From contig NZ_WRPK01000004.1 of assembly GCF_009755815.1 (NCBI RefSeq), positions 310,001-374,000 on the forward strand: a stretch of DNA of 64,000 nt, in the 5' to 3' direction. The notes below the pieces were generated by a model. It was given only the letters and a program-made list of their open reading frames with translations, had not been told where the DNA came from and did no database searches. Made by a program: the position numbers and the translations under genes. This stretch comes from Flavisphingomonas formosensis (GTDB lineage: Bacteria > Pseudomonadota > Alphaproteobacteria > Sphingomonadales > Sphingomonadaceae). Shown here piece after piece: positions 38,601 to 46,025 of the stretch; within the stretch, counting starts at the first letter, position 1; each line of letters starts with the position of its first letter.

Positions 38601-38822
38601 GTTGGCGCCAAGCAGAATTTCCTTACCCGCAAGATCGCCGCCTTGCCGATCCGGTTCAACGTCACCATCCGCGCGCCCTTCCGCCAGCTCCTTTTCTCGG
38701 CGCGATCGCTCTATGATCCGAGCCTGCTCGTGCAACAGAATCTGCCGACACTCATGAAAGTTCAGGAGGGCGCGGCGAAGCCGGCGCCCGTTCAGCCTCC
38801 GGTAAGCGGGAATAAGCCATGA
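35685..38822 (+). CDS. ydbH: YdbH-family AsmA-like envelope lipid-transport protein
   Basis: 1045-aa inner-membrane-anchored, periplasm-spanning protein. One N-terminal TM helix (WLVGTAGLLVLLAGAVLILW), then a long beta-rich repetitive region, ending in the YdbH/DctA-YdbH C-terminal domain (DNINATGTFDGVLPIVFGAN, KNFLTRKIAALPIRFNVTI-like segment). In E. coli YdbH acts redundantly with TamB and YhdP in moving phospholipids to the outer membrane. GTG start at 35685. It is followed by YnbE and YdbL homologues with ATGA and one-base overlaps, the same order as in E. coli, which supports the assignment strongly. Confidence 0.92.
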   Translation: MAEGDRKPPRRWLVGTAGLLVLLAGAVLILWTQRKPIARDLIDETLRAKGVPARYDLVTIEPGLQRIEHLVIGDPRRPDLTADWVELSVGYTPWGGVGVSSLAAGGVRMRGRVRGGRLSLGAIDRLLPASSGGPLSLPDIDMRLSDARMHLDTPFGQAGLALDGSGNLSDGFQGKLAAIAPRLAIGACEADRATAFVNIAVSDSKPAFDGPVRVRGVHCDSGLSLTAPQIAIDATLGEALNSWKGGAHVELLAAGQGTNRLEMLIAQIGFEGDVNETRGDFSTTAQRFSAGRSLAGIAAALDGSYAYRSGEKRFGVKARARVRQAAAEPAALDAALASLGGMAGTPLAPFGVALADAMRRASGTTKLDADIALAGTPARGGFRVSRLVAEGGGAEISWGGGTGVTYVWPAGLTRLDGRLTVDGGGLPQADIRLKQQRPGAPIEGLATIAPYQAGDARIALQPVRFVAAGGRTRFETHATLDGPLGNGRVEGLSMPLSGSFSGDGSFALAAGCMPVDFVRLAIAGMTVGRSRLPLCPLEGPSLLARSPGGTLRGGVRIDRPRLVGTIGKSPLALSANGFSASLSRPGFTAGGVAIRLGTGQAVTRLDVAALRGDYGNAGLGGDFSGLAGKLANVPLLMSDGEGRWRLGGAVLDIGGKLKVADEQTDPRFFPLYTDDVKLTLKDGVITVGGRLREPRRHSGVTDVAIVHDLGSGSGHATLDVPGLTFSDALQPDMLTRLTLGVIANVKGTIRGRGQIRWSPDGVSSDGRFRTDDMSLAAAFGPASGIKGEVVFDDLLALSTPPGQKVTLGEVNPGVAVNDGVIRYQLLPGQKVRVEGGRWPFAGGELVLDDSVLDMSQPVDRRLVFHVKGVKADDFLQRFDFDNINATGTFDGVLPIVFGANGGRIEKGYLEVRESGGSLAYVGELTQRDLGSWGNYAFQSLRSVTYKTLNLQLNGNLDGDMVTQVAFTGLSQGVGAKQNFLTRKIAALPIRFNVTIRAPFRQLLFSARSLYDPSLLVQQNLPTLMKVQEGAAKPAPVQPPVSGNKP

Positions 38823-39061
38823 ATAAGCTGATATTGACCGATGGCGTGGCCAATGCGACGTCTCCCGGCATGGGAGCGCGCAAAGGGGCAGCGATCGGGC
38901 TCATGGCGGCCGCGGGCATGGCGCTTTCAGGGTGCGTGTCGCTCAAGGCGCCGGAAAAGCCCATCGAGATCAACCTGAACATCAATATCAAGCAGGAAGT
39001 GGTCTATCGTCTCGATGGTGAGGCGAAGAGCCTCATCCAGCAGCAGTCGGGAATTTTCTGA
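38819..39061 (+). CDS. ynbE: YnbE-like lipoprotein
   Basis: 80-aa lipoprotein. Signal sequence with lipobox LSGC (Cys39) and a short mature part of about 42 residues: EINLNINIKQEVVYRLDGEAKSL-like, matching YnbE, which pairs with the C terminus of YdbH to form an intermembrane bridge. The ATG overlaps the ydbH stop (ATGA). A later ATG (38870) would give a shorter, more typical leader of 21 residues before Cys; the overlap favours the longer form. The stop overlaps ydbL by one base. Confidence 0.88.
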   Translation: MNKLILTDGVANATSPGMGARKGAAIGLMAAAGMALSGCVSLKAPEKPIEINLNINIKQEVVYRLDGEAKSLIQQQSGIF

Positions 39062-39441
39062 TGATGCGCGAACTGATTTGGGGTGCGGTTATGGCTGGTG
39101 CGGCGCTCGGCGCCGCAGGAACGGCCCAGGCGCAGCGTGACCCGGCCTATGCGGCCGCGCGCGCTGAAGGGAAGATCGGAGAGAAGCCGGATGGCTATCT
39201 CGGCGTCGTCGGCAACCAGGGCGCCGACATCCAGGCGCTGGTGCGCGACATCAACATCAAGCGCAAGGCCGCCTATACCGCGAAGGTCACGGACGGCAGC
39301 GCGACGATCGAACAGTTCGCCTTCACCACCGGCTGCAATCTCATCGCGCAAACCTCGCCTGGCGAAAAATATCAGGCGCCCGACGGAAGCTGGCAGACCC
39401 GCGGTTCCGGGGCTCCGAAGCGTGACAGCCGCTGCCCCTGA
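39061..39441 (+). CDS. ydbL: YdbL-like periplasmic protein (DUF1318)
   Basis: 126 aa. Signal peptide (GAVMAGAALGAAGTAQAQ), then a DUF1318 domain: AARAEGKIGEKPDGYLGVVG, ALVRDINIKRKAAYTAKV-like segment. A C-terminal extension (about residues 85-126) contains two Cys and is Thr/Gly/Pro-rich. In E. coli, YdbL acts as a periplasmic partner controlling YdbH-YnbE assembly. Coupled to ynbE by a TGATG overlap. The C-terminal Cys extension is not something I know from the E. coli protein. Confidence 0.88.
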   Translation: MMRELIWGAVMAGAALGAAGTAQAQRDPAYAAARAEGKIGEKPDGYLGVVGNQGADIQALVRDINIKRKAAYTAKVTDGSATIEQFAFTTGCNLIAQTSPGEKYQAPDGSWQTRGSGAPKRDSRCP

Positions 39442-39507
39442 GCAGTTCTTTGGTCCAATTGTCGTCCTGAAGCAGACGATTGCAGCTTCTGCACCGCAGC
39501 GTTGCGG

Positions 39508-39536
39508 TTGACTTGCGCACACCCCCTTCCTAAAGG
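39508..39536 (+). promoter_or_regulatory. Possible sigma-70-type promoter of the F0 ATP synthase operon
   Basis: TTGACT (39508-39513) and TAAAGG (39531-39536) are separated by 17 bases, 66 bp before atpI. The -35 box is good, the -10 box weak. It lies in the 161-bp gap after ydbL, the only plausible place for the operon promoter. Confidence 0.35.
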
Positions 39537-39602
39537 GGCCTCGCCTTGGCGGGGTCGCTCGCCGGCATCGCCCGACGCTCTTGGACAGGGAGGGGAACGG
39601 CA

Positions 39603-39938
39603 ATGGCGGAGAACGAACCCGGGCGTGACCCGAAAAGCGCGGAAGATGCCCGCCTGGCGTCGCTCGACGAGCGGCTGAAGGCGGCAACGGACGCGGAAAA
39701 GGTCAGGACAGGGACGACGCGAAAAAAGCCTGATGTGGGTTATTCCCAGGGCAATCGCGTGCTCTCGACCCTGATCGCGGGACCCGCCGTCGGCGCGCTG
39801 GTGGGATGGACGCTGGACCATGTTCTGGGCCGCTTCCACATCAACACGTCACCCTGGCTCCTGCTTGCCTTCCTGTTCCTCGGAATAGCGGCGGCTTTCA
39901 GGGTCATCATACGAATTTCGAACGAGCGTCCGGAGTGA
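39603..39938 (+). CDS. atpI: ATP synthase accessory protein AtpI
   Basis: 111 aa. Charged cytoplasmic N terminus (about 55 residues), then two TM helices: VLSTLIAGPAVGALVGWTLD and WLLLAFLFLGIAAAFRVIIR, the AtpI/Uup-like 'ATP_synt_I' pattern GxxxG. It helps assemble the c-ring and is first in the F0 operon. ATG 39603 follows GAGGGGAACGGC. Separated by 37 bases from atpB. Confidence 0.87.
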   Translation: MAENEPGRDPKSAEDARLASLDERLKAATDAEKVRTGTTRKKPDVGYSQGNRVLSTLIAGPAVGALVGWTLDHVLGRFHINTSPWLLLAFLFLGIAAAFRVIIRISNERPE

Positions 39939-39975
39939 TTCGGGCGCTCGGGCTATAAGCAGGGGACAGCAGAGC

Positions 39976-40764
39976 GTGGCGGCTGAAGGCGGCAAGATCG
40001 ATCCGATGCACCAGTTCCTTGTCGAACCGTTGTTCGGCAAGCATCTCATCGTCGGCGGCTATGACATCAGCTTCACCAACAGCGCGCTGTTCATGGTGCT
40101 GACGCTGGCGTGCATCTGGGCGTTCATGATGGGCGGTATGAAGCGTGCCCTCATCCCCGGTCGCTGGCAGGCCGCCGTGGAGGGCTTCACCGGCTTCGTC
40201 GCCAATATGATGGAGACGAACATCGGCCCGAAGGGCAAGGCGTTCACGCCTTATGTCTTCTCGCTCTTCATGTTCATCCTGGTCGCCAATCTGATCGGCA
40301 TGCTGCCGCTGGGCATCGTTCCCGGCTGGCACGCCTTCACCGTGACCAGCCATCTGACGGTGACCGGCGTCCTCGCGATCATCAGCTTCTCGATCGTCCT
40401 GGTGGTCGGCTTCGCGCGCCATGGCTTCCATTTCTTCTCGCTGTTCGTGCCGCACGGTACGCCCGGCTACATGATCCCGCTGATCTTTCTGATCGAGCTC
40501 TTCTCCTTCCTGATCCGCCCCTTCTCGCTCGGCCTGCGACTGTTCGTCGCGATGACCGCGGGGCACATCCTGCTGAAGGTGCTTGCCGGCTTCGTGATCA
40601 ACGGCATCAACGCCGGCCCCGGCATCGCGGCGATCGTCTCTATACCGAGCTTCATCCTGATGATCGGCATCACCCTGCTCGAACTGCTGGTGTGCGCCAT
40701 CCAGGCTTATGTCTTTGCGCTGCTCACGTCGCTCTACCTGAACGACGCGATCAATCTGCACTGA
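39976..40764 (+). CDS. atpB: F0F1 ATP synthase subunit a
   Basis: Integral membrane stator subunit providing the proton half-channels. 262 aa with five to six TM helices. Conserved FLVEPLFGKHLIVGG, NLIGMLPLGIVPGWHAFTVT, the essential Arg in FLIRPFSLGLRLFVAMTAGH, and the C-terminal LELLVCAIQAYVFALLTSLY. GTG start at 39976. Second gene of atpI-atpB-atpE-atpF'-atpF; the F1 genes are not here, the usual alphaproteobacterial split. Confidence 0.97.
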   Translation: MAAEGGKIDPMHQFLVEPLFGKHLIVGGYDISFTNSALFMVLTLACIWAFMMGGMKRALIPGRWQAAVEGFTGFVANMMETNIGPKGKAFTPYVFSLFMFILVANLIGMLPLGIVPGWHAFTVTSHLTVTGVLAIISFSIVLVVGFARHGFHFFSLFVPHGTPGYMIPLIFLIELFSFLIRPFSLGLRLFVAMTAGHILLKVLAGFVINGINAGPGIAAIVSIPSFILMIGITLLELLVCAIQAYVFALLTSLYLNDAINLH

Positions 40765-40808
40765 GATTTTCGTCAACCATTACAACGATTAAAAAGAAGG
40801 AGCTTATC

Positions 40809-41036
40809 ATGGATCCAGCAGCTGCAAAGCTTATCGGTGCCGGTCTGGCTGCCATCGGCGTCGGCCTTGCCGCGCTCGGCGTGGGTAATGTCTTCGGTTC
40901 GTTCCTCGAGAGCGCGCTGCGCAATCCGGCCGCTGCGGACGGCCAGCAGGGCCGCCTCTTCATCGGCTTCGCCGCCGCCGAGCTTCTCGGCCTGCTGGCG
41001 TTCGTCGTCGCGATGATCCTGCTGTTCGTCGCCTGA
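40809..41036 (+). CDS. atpE: F0F1 ATP synthase subunit c
   Basis: 75-aa proteolipid of the rotor ring: two helices joined by the polar loop RNPAAADGQQG. The proton-carrying carboxylate is Glu58 in FAAAELLGLLAF; no sodium-type ligand set (Gln/Ser around the Glu) is evident, so it is proton-coupled. Gly-rich first helix (GAGLAAIGVGLAALGVGNVF). ATG 40809 is preceded by a strong AAGGAG site, fitting the high copy number of subunit c. Confidence 0.97.
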   Translation: MDPAAAKLIGAGLAAIGVGLAALGVGNVFGSFLESALRNPAAADGQQGRLFIGFAAAELLGLLAFVVAMILLFVA

Positions 41037-41128
41037 TTGTTTCTTCCGATCCGGCCGGGCCTCGTCGAAGCGGCATCGCTTCGGCGGGCGCGGCGCGGAC
41101 CGGATCGTAATTCTGGATTGCTCCGCCC

Positions 41129-41623
41129 ATGCCCCAGATCGCACAGATTGCTGCAACCTATGCGTCGCAGATCTTCTGGCTGCTCATCGTCTTCGGCGTG
41201 ATCTTCTTCGGAATCGGCTACGGCATGTTCCCGAAGATCCAGGGTACGGTGGAGTTGCGTGACCGCAAGATCGCCGATGACCTCGCCGCCGCCGAAGCCG
41301 CCCGCAAGGCAGCCGACATGACGGAAGAAGCCTATCGGGCCAAGATGGATGCGGCGCGCAGCGAAGCGCAGCAGGCCGCTCAGGCTGCCAAGGCCAAGGC
41401 TGCGGCCGAAACCGAGCAGCGGGTGAAGGCGGCCAATGCCGAGCTCAGCGCCCAGGCCGATGCTGCCAATGCACGGATTGCCGCGGCCCAGGCCGAGGCT
41501 CTCGCCGGAATCGAGGATGTCGCCGCCGAAGCGGCGCAGGAGATTGTCGCTCGGGTGTCGGGCGCCGCAGTCGATCGCGCCGCCGCCGCCCAGGCGGTGA
41601 AGGCCGCGCTGGCCAATGGCTGA
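41129..41623 (+). CDS. atpF': F0F1 ATP synthase subunit b'
   Basis: 164-aa peripheral-stalk subunit. One N-terminal TM helix (ASQIFWLLIVFGVIFFGIGY) then a long charged, Ala-rich coiled coil typical of b' (MFPKIQGTVELRDRKIADDL). Paired b and b' subunits are characteristic of alphaproteobacteria and phototrophs, where they form a heterodimeric stalk. The 3' end approaches or slightly overlaps the next gene depending on its start. Confidence 0.94.
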   Translation: MPQIAQIAATYASQIFWLLIVFGVIFFGIGYGMFPKIQGTVELRDRKIADDLAAAEAARKAADMTEEAYRAKMDAARSEAQQAAQAAKAKAAAETEQRVKAANAELSAQADAANARIAAAQAEALAGIEDVAAEAAQEIVARVSGAAVDRAAAAQAVKAALANG

Positions 41624-41633
41624 AGGACAGACC

Positions 41634-42230
41634 ATGAGTGAAGCCGCTGGCAATCTAGCCCACGCCGATCATCTCGAAGGCGCCAACGCTACGACCGAGG
41701 CGACCGTCCATGGCGGCTCCGAGCATGCGGATCCCACCGCCCTGGGCCTGAACGCGACCGCGTGGGTCGCGCTGGCGATGATCGTGGTCATCGTCCTGCT
41801 GCTCGTGAAGAAGGTGCCGGCGGTGATCGGCACGTCGCTCGACAAGAAGATCGCATCGATCCGCAAGAATCTCGACGAGGCGGCAAAGCTGCGCGGCGAG
41901 GCGGAAGCGCTCAAGGCCGAATATGAGAAGAAATCGGCTGCTGCGGCATCCGAGGCGCAGGCGATCCTTGCCAGTGCGCGCGAGGAAGCCGATCTGATCG
42001 TCGGCCAGGCGAAGACCGACGCCGAGGCGCTGGTCGCGCGCCGCGCCAAGATGGCCGAGGACAAGATCGCAGCGGCCGAGCGTGCCGCGGTGGCCGAAGT
42101 CCGCGCCAAGGCGGCAGCGGCGGCATCCGCTGCGGCAGCCACGCTGATCGGACAGAGCCACGACGCCACGGCGGACCGGACGTTGGTGGATACGACCATC
42201 GCCGGTCTGGGCAGTGCCCGCCTGAACTGA
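41634..42230 (+). CDS. atpF: F0F1 ATP synthase subunit b
   Basis: 198-aa second peripheral-stalk subunit. It has a longer polar N terminus (His/Glu/Thr-rich, about 38 residues), TM helix TAWVALAMIVVIVLLLVKKV, then an extended coiled coil (IRKNLDEAAKLRGEAEALKA; AEVRAKAAAAASAAAATLIG). ATG 41634 follows AAGGA at good spacing; ATG 41616, overlapping the b' stop, would add six residues. Last gene of the operon, followed by a classic intrinsic terminator. Confidence 0.94.
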   Translation: MSEAAGNLAHADHLEGANATTEATVHGGSEHADPTALGLNATAWVALAMIVVIVLLLVKKVPAVIGTSLDKKIASIRKNLDEAAKLRGEAEALKAEYEKKSAAAASEAQAILASAREEADLIVGQAKTDAEALVARRAKMAEDKIAAAERAAVAEVRAKAAAAASAAAATLIGQSHDATADRTLVDTTIAGLGSARLN

Positions 42231-42256
42231 TCCGCCCATCCGGGCAGGAATCCGAA

Positions 42257-42291
42257 ACCCTCTCCCGTTCGCGGGGGAGGGTTTTTCTTTT
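42257..42291 (+). terminator. Intrinsic terminator of the F0 ATP synthase operon
   Basis: A 10-bp stem ACCCTCTCCC / GGGGGAGGGT (one G-T pair) around GTTCGC is followed by TTTTTCTTTT. Starts 26 bases after the atpF stop. Confidence 0.93.
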
Positions 42292-42366
42292 GTCCATATC
42301 GTCTGCCGGACGATGCCCAGACCCAAGCCACTGGCATGGGCGACGCCTCCGCATTAAATCCGGCGC

Positions 42367-44289
42367 GTGAACGAACCCTCCGCCCCCGATCGCTTCAACG
42401 AGGAAAAGGCGACCTACACGGTCCGCGGATCGGACAAGCCCGATCTCGAGGCCGGCATCGCCGCCATACGCGAAGTGCTGAAAACCCTGCCGGCCCGTCC
42501 GGGCGTGTACCGGATGACGGACGCGCGCGGTGATGTGCTCTATGTCGGCAAGGCGCGCGTCCTGAAGAACCGCGTCACCAACTATACGCAGGTCTCGCGC
42601 CTGCCGCAGCGGCTCAACCGCATGGTGGCCCAGACTCGCGGCATGACCATAGTCACCACCAATACGGAGGCAGAGGCGCTGCTTCTGGAGGCGCAGCTGA
42701 TCAAGCGCTTCCGGCCACCCTACAACGTCCTGCTGCGCGACGATAAAAGCTTTCCGTTCATCCTGCTGCGCTCCGATCACGATTTTCCGCGCGTGCAGCT
42801 CCATCGTGGCGCCCGCCGCGCGAAAGGTGATTATTTCGGTCCGTTCGCCGGGGCCGGCCAGGTTCGCAAGACACTGAACGCGCTGCAGAAGCTGTTCCTG
42901 CTGCGCTCGTGCACGGATAGTTTTTTCGCCAACCGCGATCGACCCTGCCTGCTCTACCAGATCAAGCGCTGCTCCGCACCCTGCGTCGATCGCATCTCGG
43001 CCGACGACTATGCGGAGCTCGTCGCGGACGCGAAAGCCTTCCTCACCGGCAAGTCCACCCAGGTCCAGAAGAAGCTCGGTCAGGCGATGACAGTCGCCGC
43101 CGACGCAATGGATTTCGAGCTGGCCGCGGTCTACCGGGATCGCCTCCGCGCGCTCACCTTCATCCAGGGAGCCCAGGCGATCAACGCCGAGGGAGTGAGC
43201 GATGCGGACGTCTTTGCGCTCGCCTCCAGGGCGGGCACCGTCGGCATCCAGGCCTTCTTCATCCGCGGCGGCCAGAATTGGGGCCATCGCAGCTTCTTTC
43301 CGGCCCATACCGCGGATGTGCCGGAAGAGGAGGTGCTCGCCAGCTTCCTGATGCAGTTCTACGAGGAGGTGCCGCCCGCGCGCCTCGTCCTCGTCGATCG
43401 CGATCTCACCGAAAATGCGCTGCTCGAAGAGGCGCTGTGCGAGAGGGCGGGCCGCAAGGTGCGTATCCATCGGCCGCAGCGCGGCGAACAGCGCAAGCTG
43501 CTCGAACAGGCGCAGCGCAATGCCGTCGAGGAGCTCGACCGCCGGCTTGCCGAAAGTTCGACGCAGGGCCGCATCCTGCAGGAGCTTGCCGACCTGTTCG
43601 AGCTGGAAGGACCGCCCAATCGCATCGAGGTCTATGACAACAGCCACGTCATGGGCACCAACATGGTCGGCGCGATGATCGTCGCGGGGCCGGAGGGCTT
43701 CCGTAAGAATGCCTATCGCAAGTTCAACATCCGCCGCCCCGAGACGGCGCCGGGCGACGATTTCGCGATGATGCGTGAGGTGCTGGAGCGACGCTTTGCC
43801 CGCCTGGAGAAGGAGGACCCCGATCGCAAGTCCGGCGAATGGCCCGATCTGCTGCTGATCGACGGCGGCAAGGGCCAGGTGTCGGCGGTCTGCAAGGTAC
43901 TGGAGGAAGCCGGCGTCGAGGATGTGCCGGTAGTAGGCATCTCAAAAGGCCCCGATCGCAACGCCGGTCGGGAGCATTTCCACCTGCCGGACGGCCGCGA
44001 ATCGATGCTGCCGCTCAATTCGCCGACGCTCTTCTACCTGCAGCGCATTCGCGACGAGGCGCATCGCTTCGCCATCGGCGCGCACCGGGCCAAGCGTGCC
44101 AAGGCGTTCACCGCAAGTCCGCTGGACGAGGTGCCGGGCATAGGCCCGGCCCGCAAGAAGGCGCTGCTGATGCATTTCGGCACGGCCAAGGCGGTTCGCG
44201 GTGCCGCGCTCGAGGATCTCGAAAGAGCGCCCGGCGTCTCCTCTGCCATGGCGCGCACCATCTACGATTATTTCCACCCCGCAGGCTGA
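42367..44289 (+). CDS. uvrC: Excinuclease ABC subunit C
   Basis: Dual-incision nuclease of nucleotide excision repair. 640 aa: GIY-YIG domain (PARPGVYRMTDARGDVLYVG), Cys-rich region (RDRPCLLYQIKRCSAPCV), UVR motif (AMTVAADAMDFELAAVYRDR), RNase H-like 3'-5' nuclease half (EVYDNSHVMGTNMVGAMIV, PDLLLIDGGKGQVSAV) and C-terminal tandem helix-hairpin-helix (LDEVPGIGPARKKALLMHFG). GTG start at 42367. Stands alone between the ATP synthase terminator and a quinone oxidoreductase gene. Confidence 0.97.
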   Translation: MNEPSAPDRFNEEKATYTVRGSDKPDLEAGIAAIREVLKTLPARPGVYRMTDARGDVLYVGKARVLKNRVTNYTQVSRLPQRLNRMVAQTRGMTIVTTNTEAEALLLEAQLIKRFRPPYNVLLRDDKSFPFILLRSDHDFPRVQLHRGARRAKGDYFGPFAGAGQVRKTLNALQKLFLLRSCTDSFFANRDRPCLLYQIKRCSAPCVDRISADDYAELVADAKAFLTGKSTQVQKKLGQAMTVAADAMDFELAAVYRDRLRALTFIQGAQAINAEGVSDADVFALASRAGTVGIQAFFIRGGQNWGHRSFFPAHTADVPEEEVLASFLMQFYEEVPPARLVLVDRDLTENALLEEALCERAGRKVRIHRPQRGEQRKLLEQAQRNAVEELDRRLAESSTQGRILQELADLFELEGPPNRIEVYDNSHVMGTNMVGAMIVAGPEGFRKNAYRKFNIRRPETAPGDDFAMMREVLERRFARLEKEDPDRKSGEWPDLLLIDGGKGQVSAVCKVLEEAGVEDVPVVGISKGPDRNAGREHFHLPDGRESMLPLNSPTLFYLQRIRDEAHRFAIGAHRAKRAKAFTASPLDEVPGIGPARKKALLMHFGTAKAVRGAALEDLERAPGVSSAMARTIYDYFHPAG

Positions 44290-44425
44290 ACCGCCGGCTT
44301 GCCGTCCGGATTGTGGCGGCCGGCGGTGGCCGCCGCTCCCTCACCTGCCAGCACAGTCCGCCGCCCTTCGCAGGGCAAGGGCGCGCGCTATGCAGGGCTG
44401 GAATAGCGAGGGGAGGGATGCGGCG

Positions 44426-45427
44426 ATGAAGGCCATGGTGATTGACCGCTTCGGCGGTTCGGACGAGTTCCGCCTCGCCAATCTGCCGGTGCCGCGGCCG
44501 GGTCCAGGACAGGTGCTGATCCGCGTCGCTTATGCCAGCGTCAATCCGGCGGACTGGAAGGGGCGGGCGGGCATGTTGCCCCACCTCGGCCATTATCCCT
44601 TTCCGATCACCATCGGCATGGATTGTGCCGGTGTCGTCACTGCCGTCGGAAGGGGGGTCACCGGCTTCCGGCCGGATGACCGGGTGATCAGCCTATCCGG
44701 AATGGGCCTAGGCCTGCAGGGCACCTATGCCGAATATGTGGTCGTGCCCGAGCCACGCGTCGCGCCCTTGCCGGCGCATCTCGATTTCGCGGCGGGTGCC
44801 ACCATCCCGATCGCCTCGGCCAGCGCGGCGAGTTCGATCATCGATGTCGCCAAGGCGAAGGTGGGCGATGCCGTGTTCGTCAACGGTGGCGCGGGCAGCG
44901 TCGGCACCTTCGCTATCCAGTTCCTGAAGCATCTCGGCGCGCATGTCGTGGCGACCTGCAGCACGCGCAATGTCCACCATGTCCGTGGCCTCGGCGCGGA
45001 TCTCGTGATCGACTATCTGCGGGAGGATATCGCAGCGGGGCTTGCACAATGGGCGCCGGACGGGCTGGATGCGGTCATAGACGCCGTCGGCCAGCACAGC
45101 CTGCCGCGCGACATGCCGCGGCTGATCAGGCCGGGCGGCACGCTGGTCTGCATCCAGAATCTCATCACCGGCGTCGAGGATTTCGATCTCGATCTCGCCG
45201 CCGCCCGGAACGTGCGGGTGGTCGACAACGTCGCCGATGCGATGACGGAGGATCCGACCTGGTTTCAAGTCCATGCGTTCCGTCAACTGCTTGACGCGAT
45301 CGTCCAGCGCCGCGTCTCCGTGCCGCCCTACGAGATCGTGCCGCTGGAACAGGCCGGTGCGGCGCATGATCGGGTCCAGCAGGGCCATGTCGGTGGCAAG
45401 ATCCTGTTGAAGATCGCCGATCTCTGA
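44426..45427 (+). CDS. NADP-dependent quinone oxidoreductase-like MDR protein
   Basis: 333-aa medium-chain dehydrogenase/reductase of the quinone oxidoreductase (zeta-crystallin) branch. N-terminal GroES-like domain (PGQVLIRVAYASVNPADWKG, GMDCAGVVTAVGRGVTGF) lacks the zinc-ligand cysteines of alcohol dehydrogenases. The Rossmann domain has VFVNGGAGSVGTFAIQFLKH in place of the AXXGXXG nucleotide motif and a C-terminal GHVGGKILLKI. ATG 44426 follows GGGAGGG. Substrate unknown. Confidence 0.9.
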   Translation: MKAMVIDRFGGSDEFRLANLPVPRPGPGQVLIRVAYASVNPADWKGRAGMLPHLGHYPFPITIGMDCAGVVTAVGRGVTGFRPDDRVISLSGMGLGLQGTYAEYVVVPEPRVAPLPAHLDFAAGATIPIASASAASSIIDVAKAKVGDAVFVNGGAGSVGTFAIQFLKHLGAHVVATCSTRNVHHVRGLGADLVIDYLREDIAAGLAQWAPDGLDAVIDAVGQHSLPRDMPRLIRPGGTLVCIQNLITGVEDFDLDLAAARNVRVVDNVADAMTEDPTWFQVHAFRQLLDAIVQRRVSVPPYEIVPLEQAGAAHDRVQQGHVGGKILLKIADL

Positions 45428-45540
45428 GCCGGGATGAGCCGAGCCCGCCGCAAACTGCCCGATGTCCTTCCCTTAGCGGGGCGGGAAGACGGGAAGTTTT
45501 GACGGGCTCGTCTCGAACGGCATCAAAAGCTAGAGCATCG

Positions 45541-45569
45541 TGCGGAAAAGTGGAAACCGATTTTCCGCA
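45541..45569. repeat. Hairpin repeat (TGCGGAAAA/TTTTCCGCA)
   Basis: 9-bp perfect arms around an 11-base spacer in the gap between two converging genes. The sequence resembles the GCGGAAAA...TTTTCCGC palindromic repeats scattered in rhizobial and sphingomonad genomes. Confidence 0.5.
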
Positions 45570-45597
45570 TAAAGGATGCGATCACAAAGACTTAGAG

Positions 45598-45629
45598 CAA
45601 GCTGTGCGATTCACATATCGCGCAGCTTG
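45598..45629. repeat. Second hairpin, 13-bp arms with one G-T pair
   Basis: CAAGCTGTGCGAT pairs with ATCGCGCAGCTTG (one wobble) around TCACAT. With the preceding hairpin it makes a tandem structured element of about 90 bp. Confidence 0.5.
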
Positions 45630-45666
45630 ATCTGAGATTGCCGGCAGTCACTGCAGGGTGTCCTGC

Positions 45667-45978
45667 TCAGTCATCATCGTCGTCGCCATGCCAGTAGCGA
45701 TGCTCCCACCGTTCATGCTCCCAATGGCGGCGCGCCCGATCGCTTTCCCAGCGTCGGCGCTGTTCCCAGCGTTCATGGGCAATCCATGCCGCGCGCCGGT
45801 CGTCATAATAGCCATAGGGGTCATAGCCCGGCGCATAATAGCCGCGTCCGCCATAACCATAGCCTGGATAACCGGACCCGACATAGACGCCGTAGCTTTG
45901 CGCCGAAGCAGTCGTCGGAAGAAGGGCCGCCGCGGCCGCAAGGCCGAGTGCGGCGGGAATTGCAAAGGTCTTCAGCAT
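45667..45978 (-). CDS. Secreted Tyr/Gly-rich protein with acidic tail
   Basis: 103 aa. Signal peptide (MLKTFAIPAALGLAAAAALL, cleavage near ASA-QSYG), then a Gly/Tyr-rich segment (YPGYGYGGRGYYAPGYDPYG) and a Trp/Arg/His/Glu-rich helical part (AHERWEQRRRWESDRARRHW) ending in five Asp residues. No known domain. It is adjacent to, and on the same strand as, another Tyr-rich exported protein (46026), suggesting a pair with related envelope roles. Confidence 0.7.
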   Translation of the reverse strand: MLKTFAIPAALGLAAAAALLPTTASAQSYGVYVGSGYPGYGYGGRGYYAPGYDPYGYYDDRRAAWIAHERWEQRRRWESDRARRHWEHERWEHRYWHGDDDDD

Positions 45979-46025
45979 TATCGGTCTCCTGGGTTTCCGG
46001 GAAATTTGCCAGGCCTGCGTGCTGC

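Noticed and set aside
40110-41036. 308-codon frame through atpB ending in the subunit c sequence
   Set aside because: Only its last 76 codons (from 40809) are the real subunit c gene; the upstream part is an out-of-frame reading of atpB.
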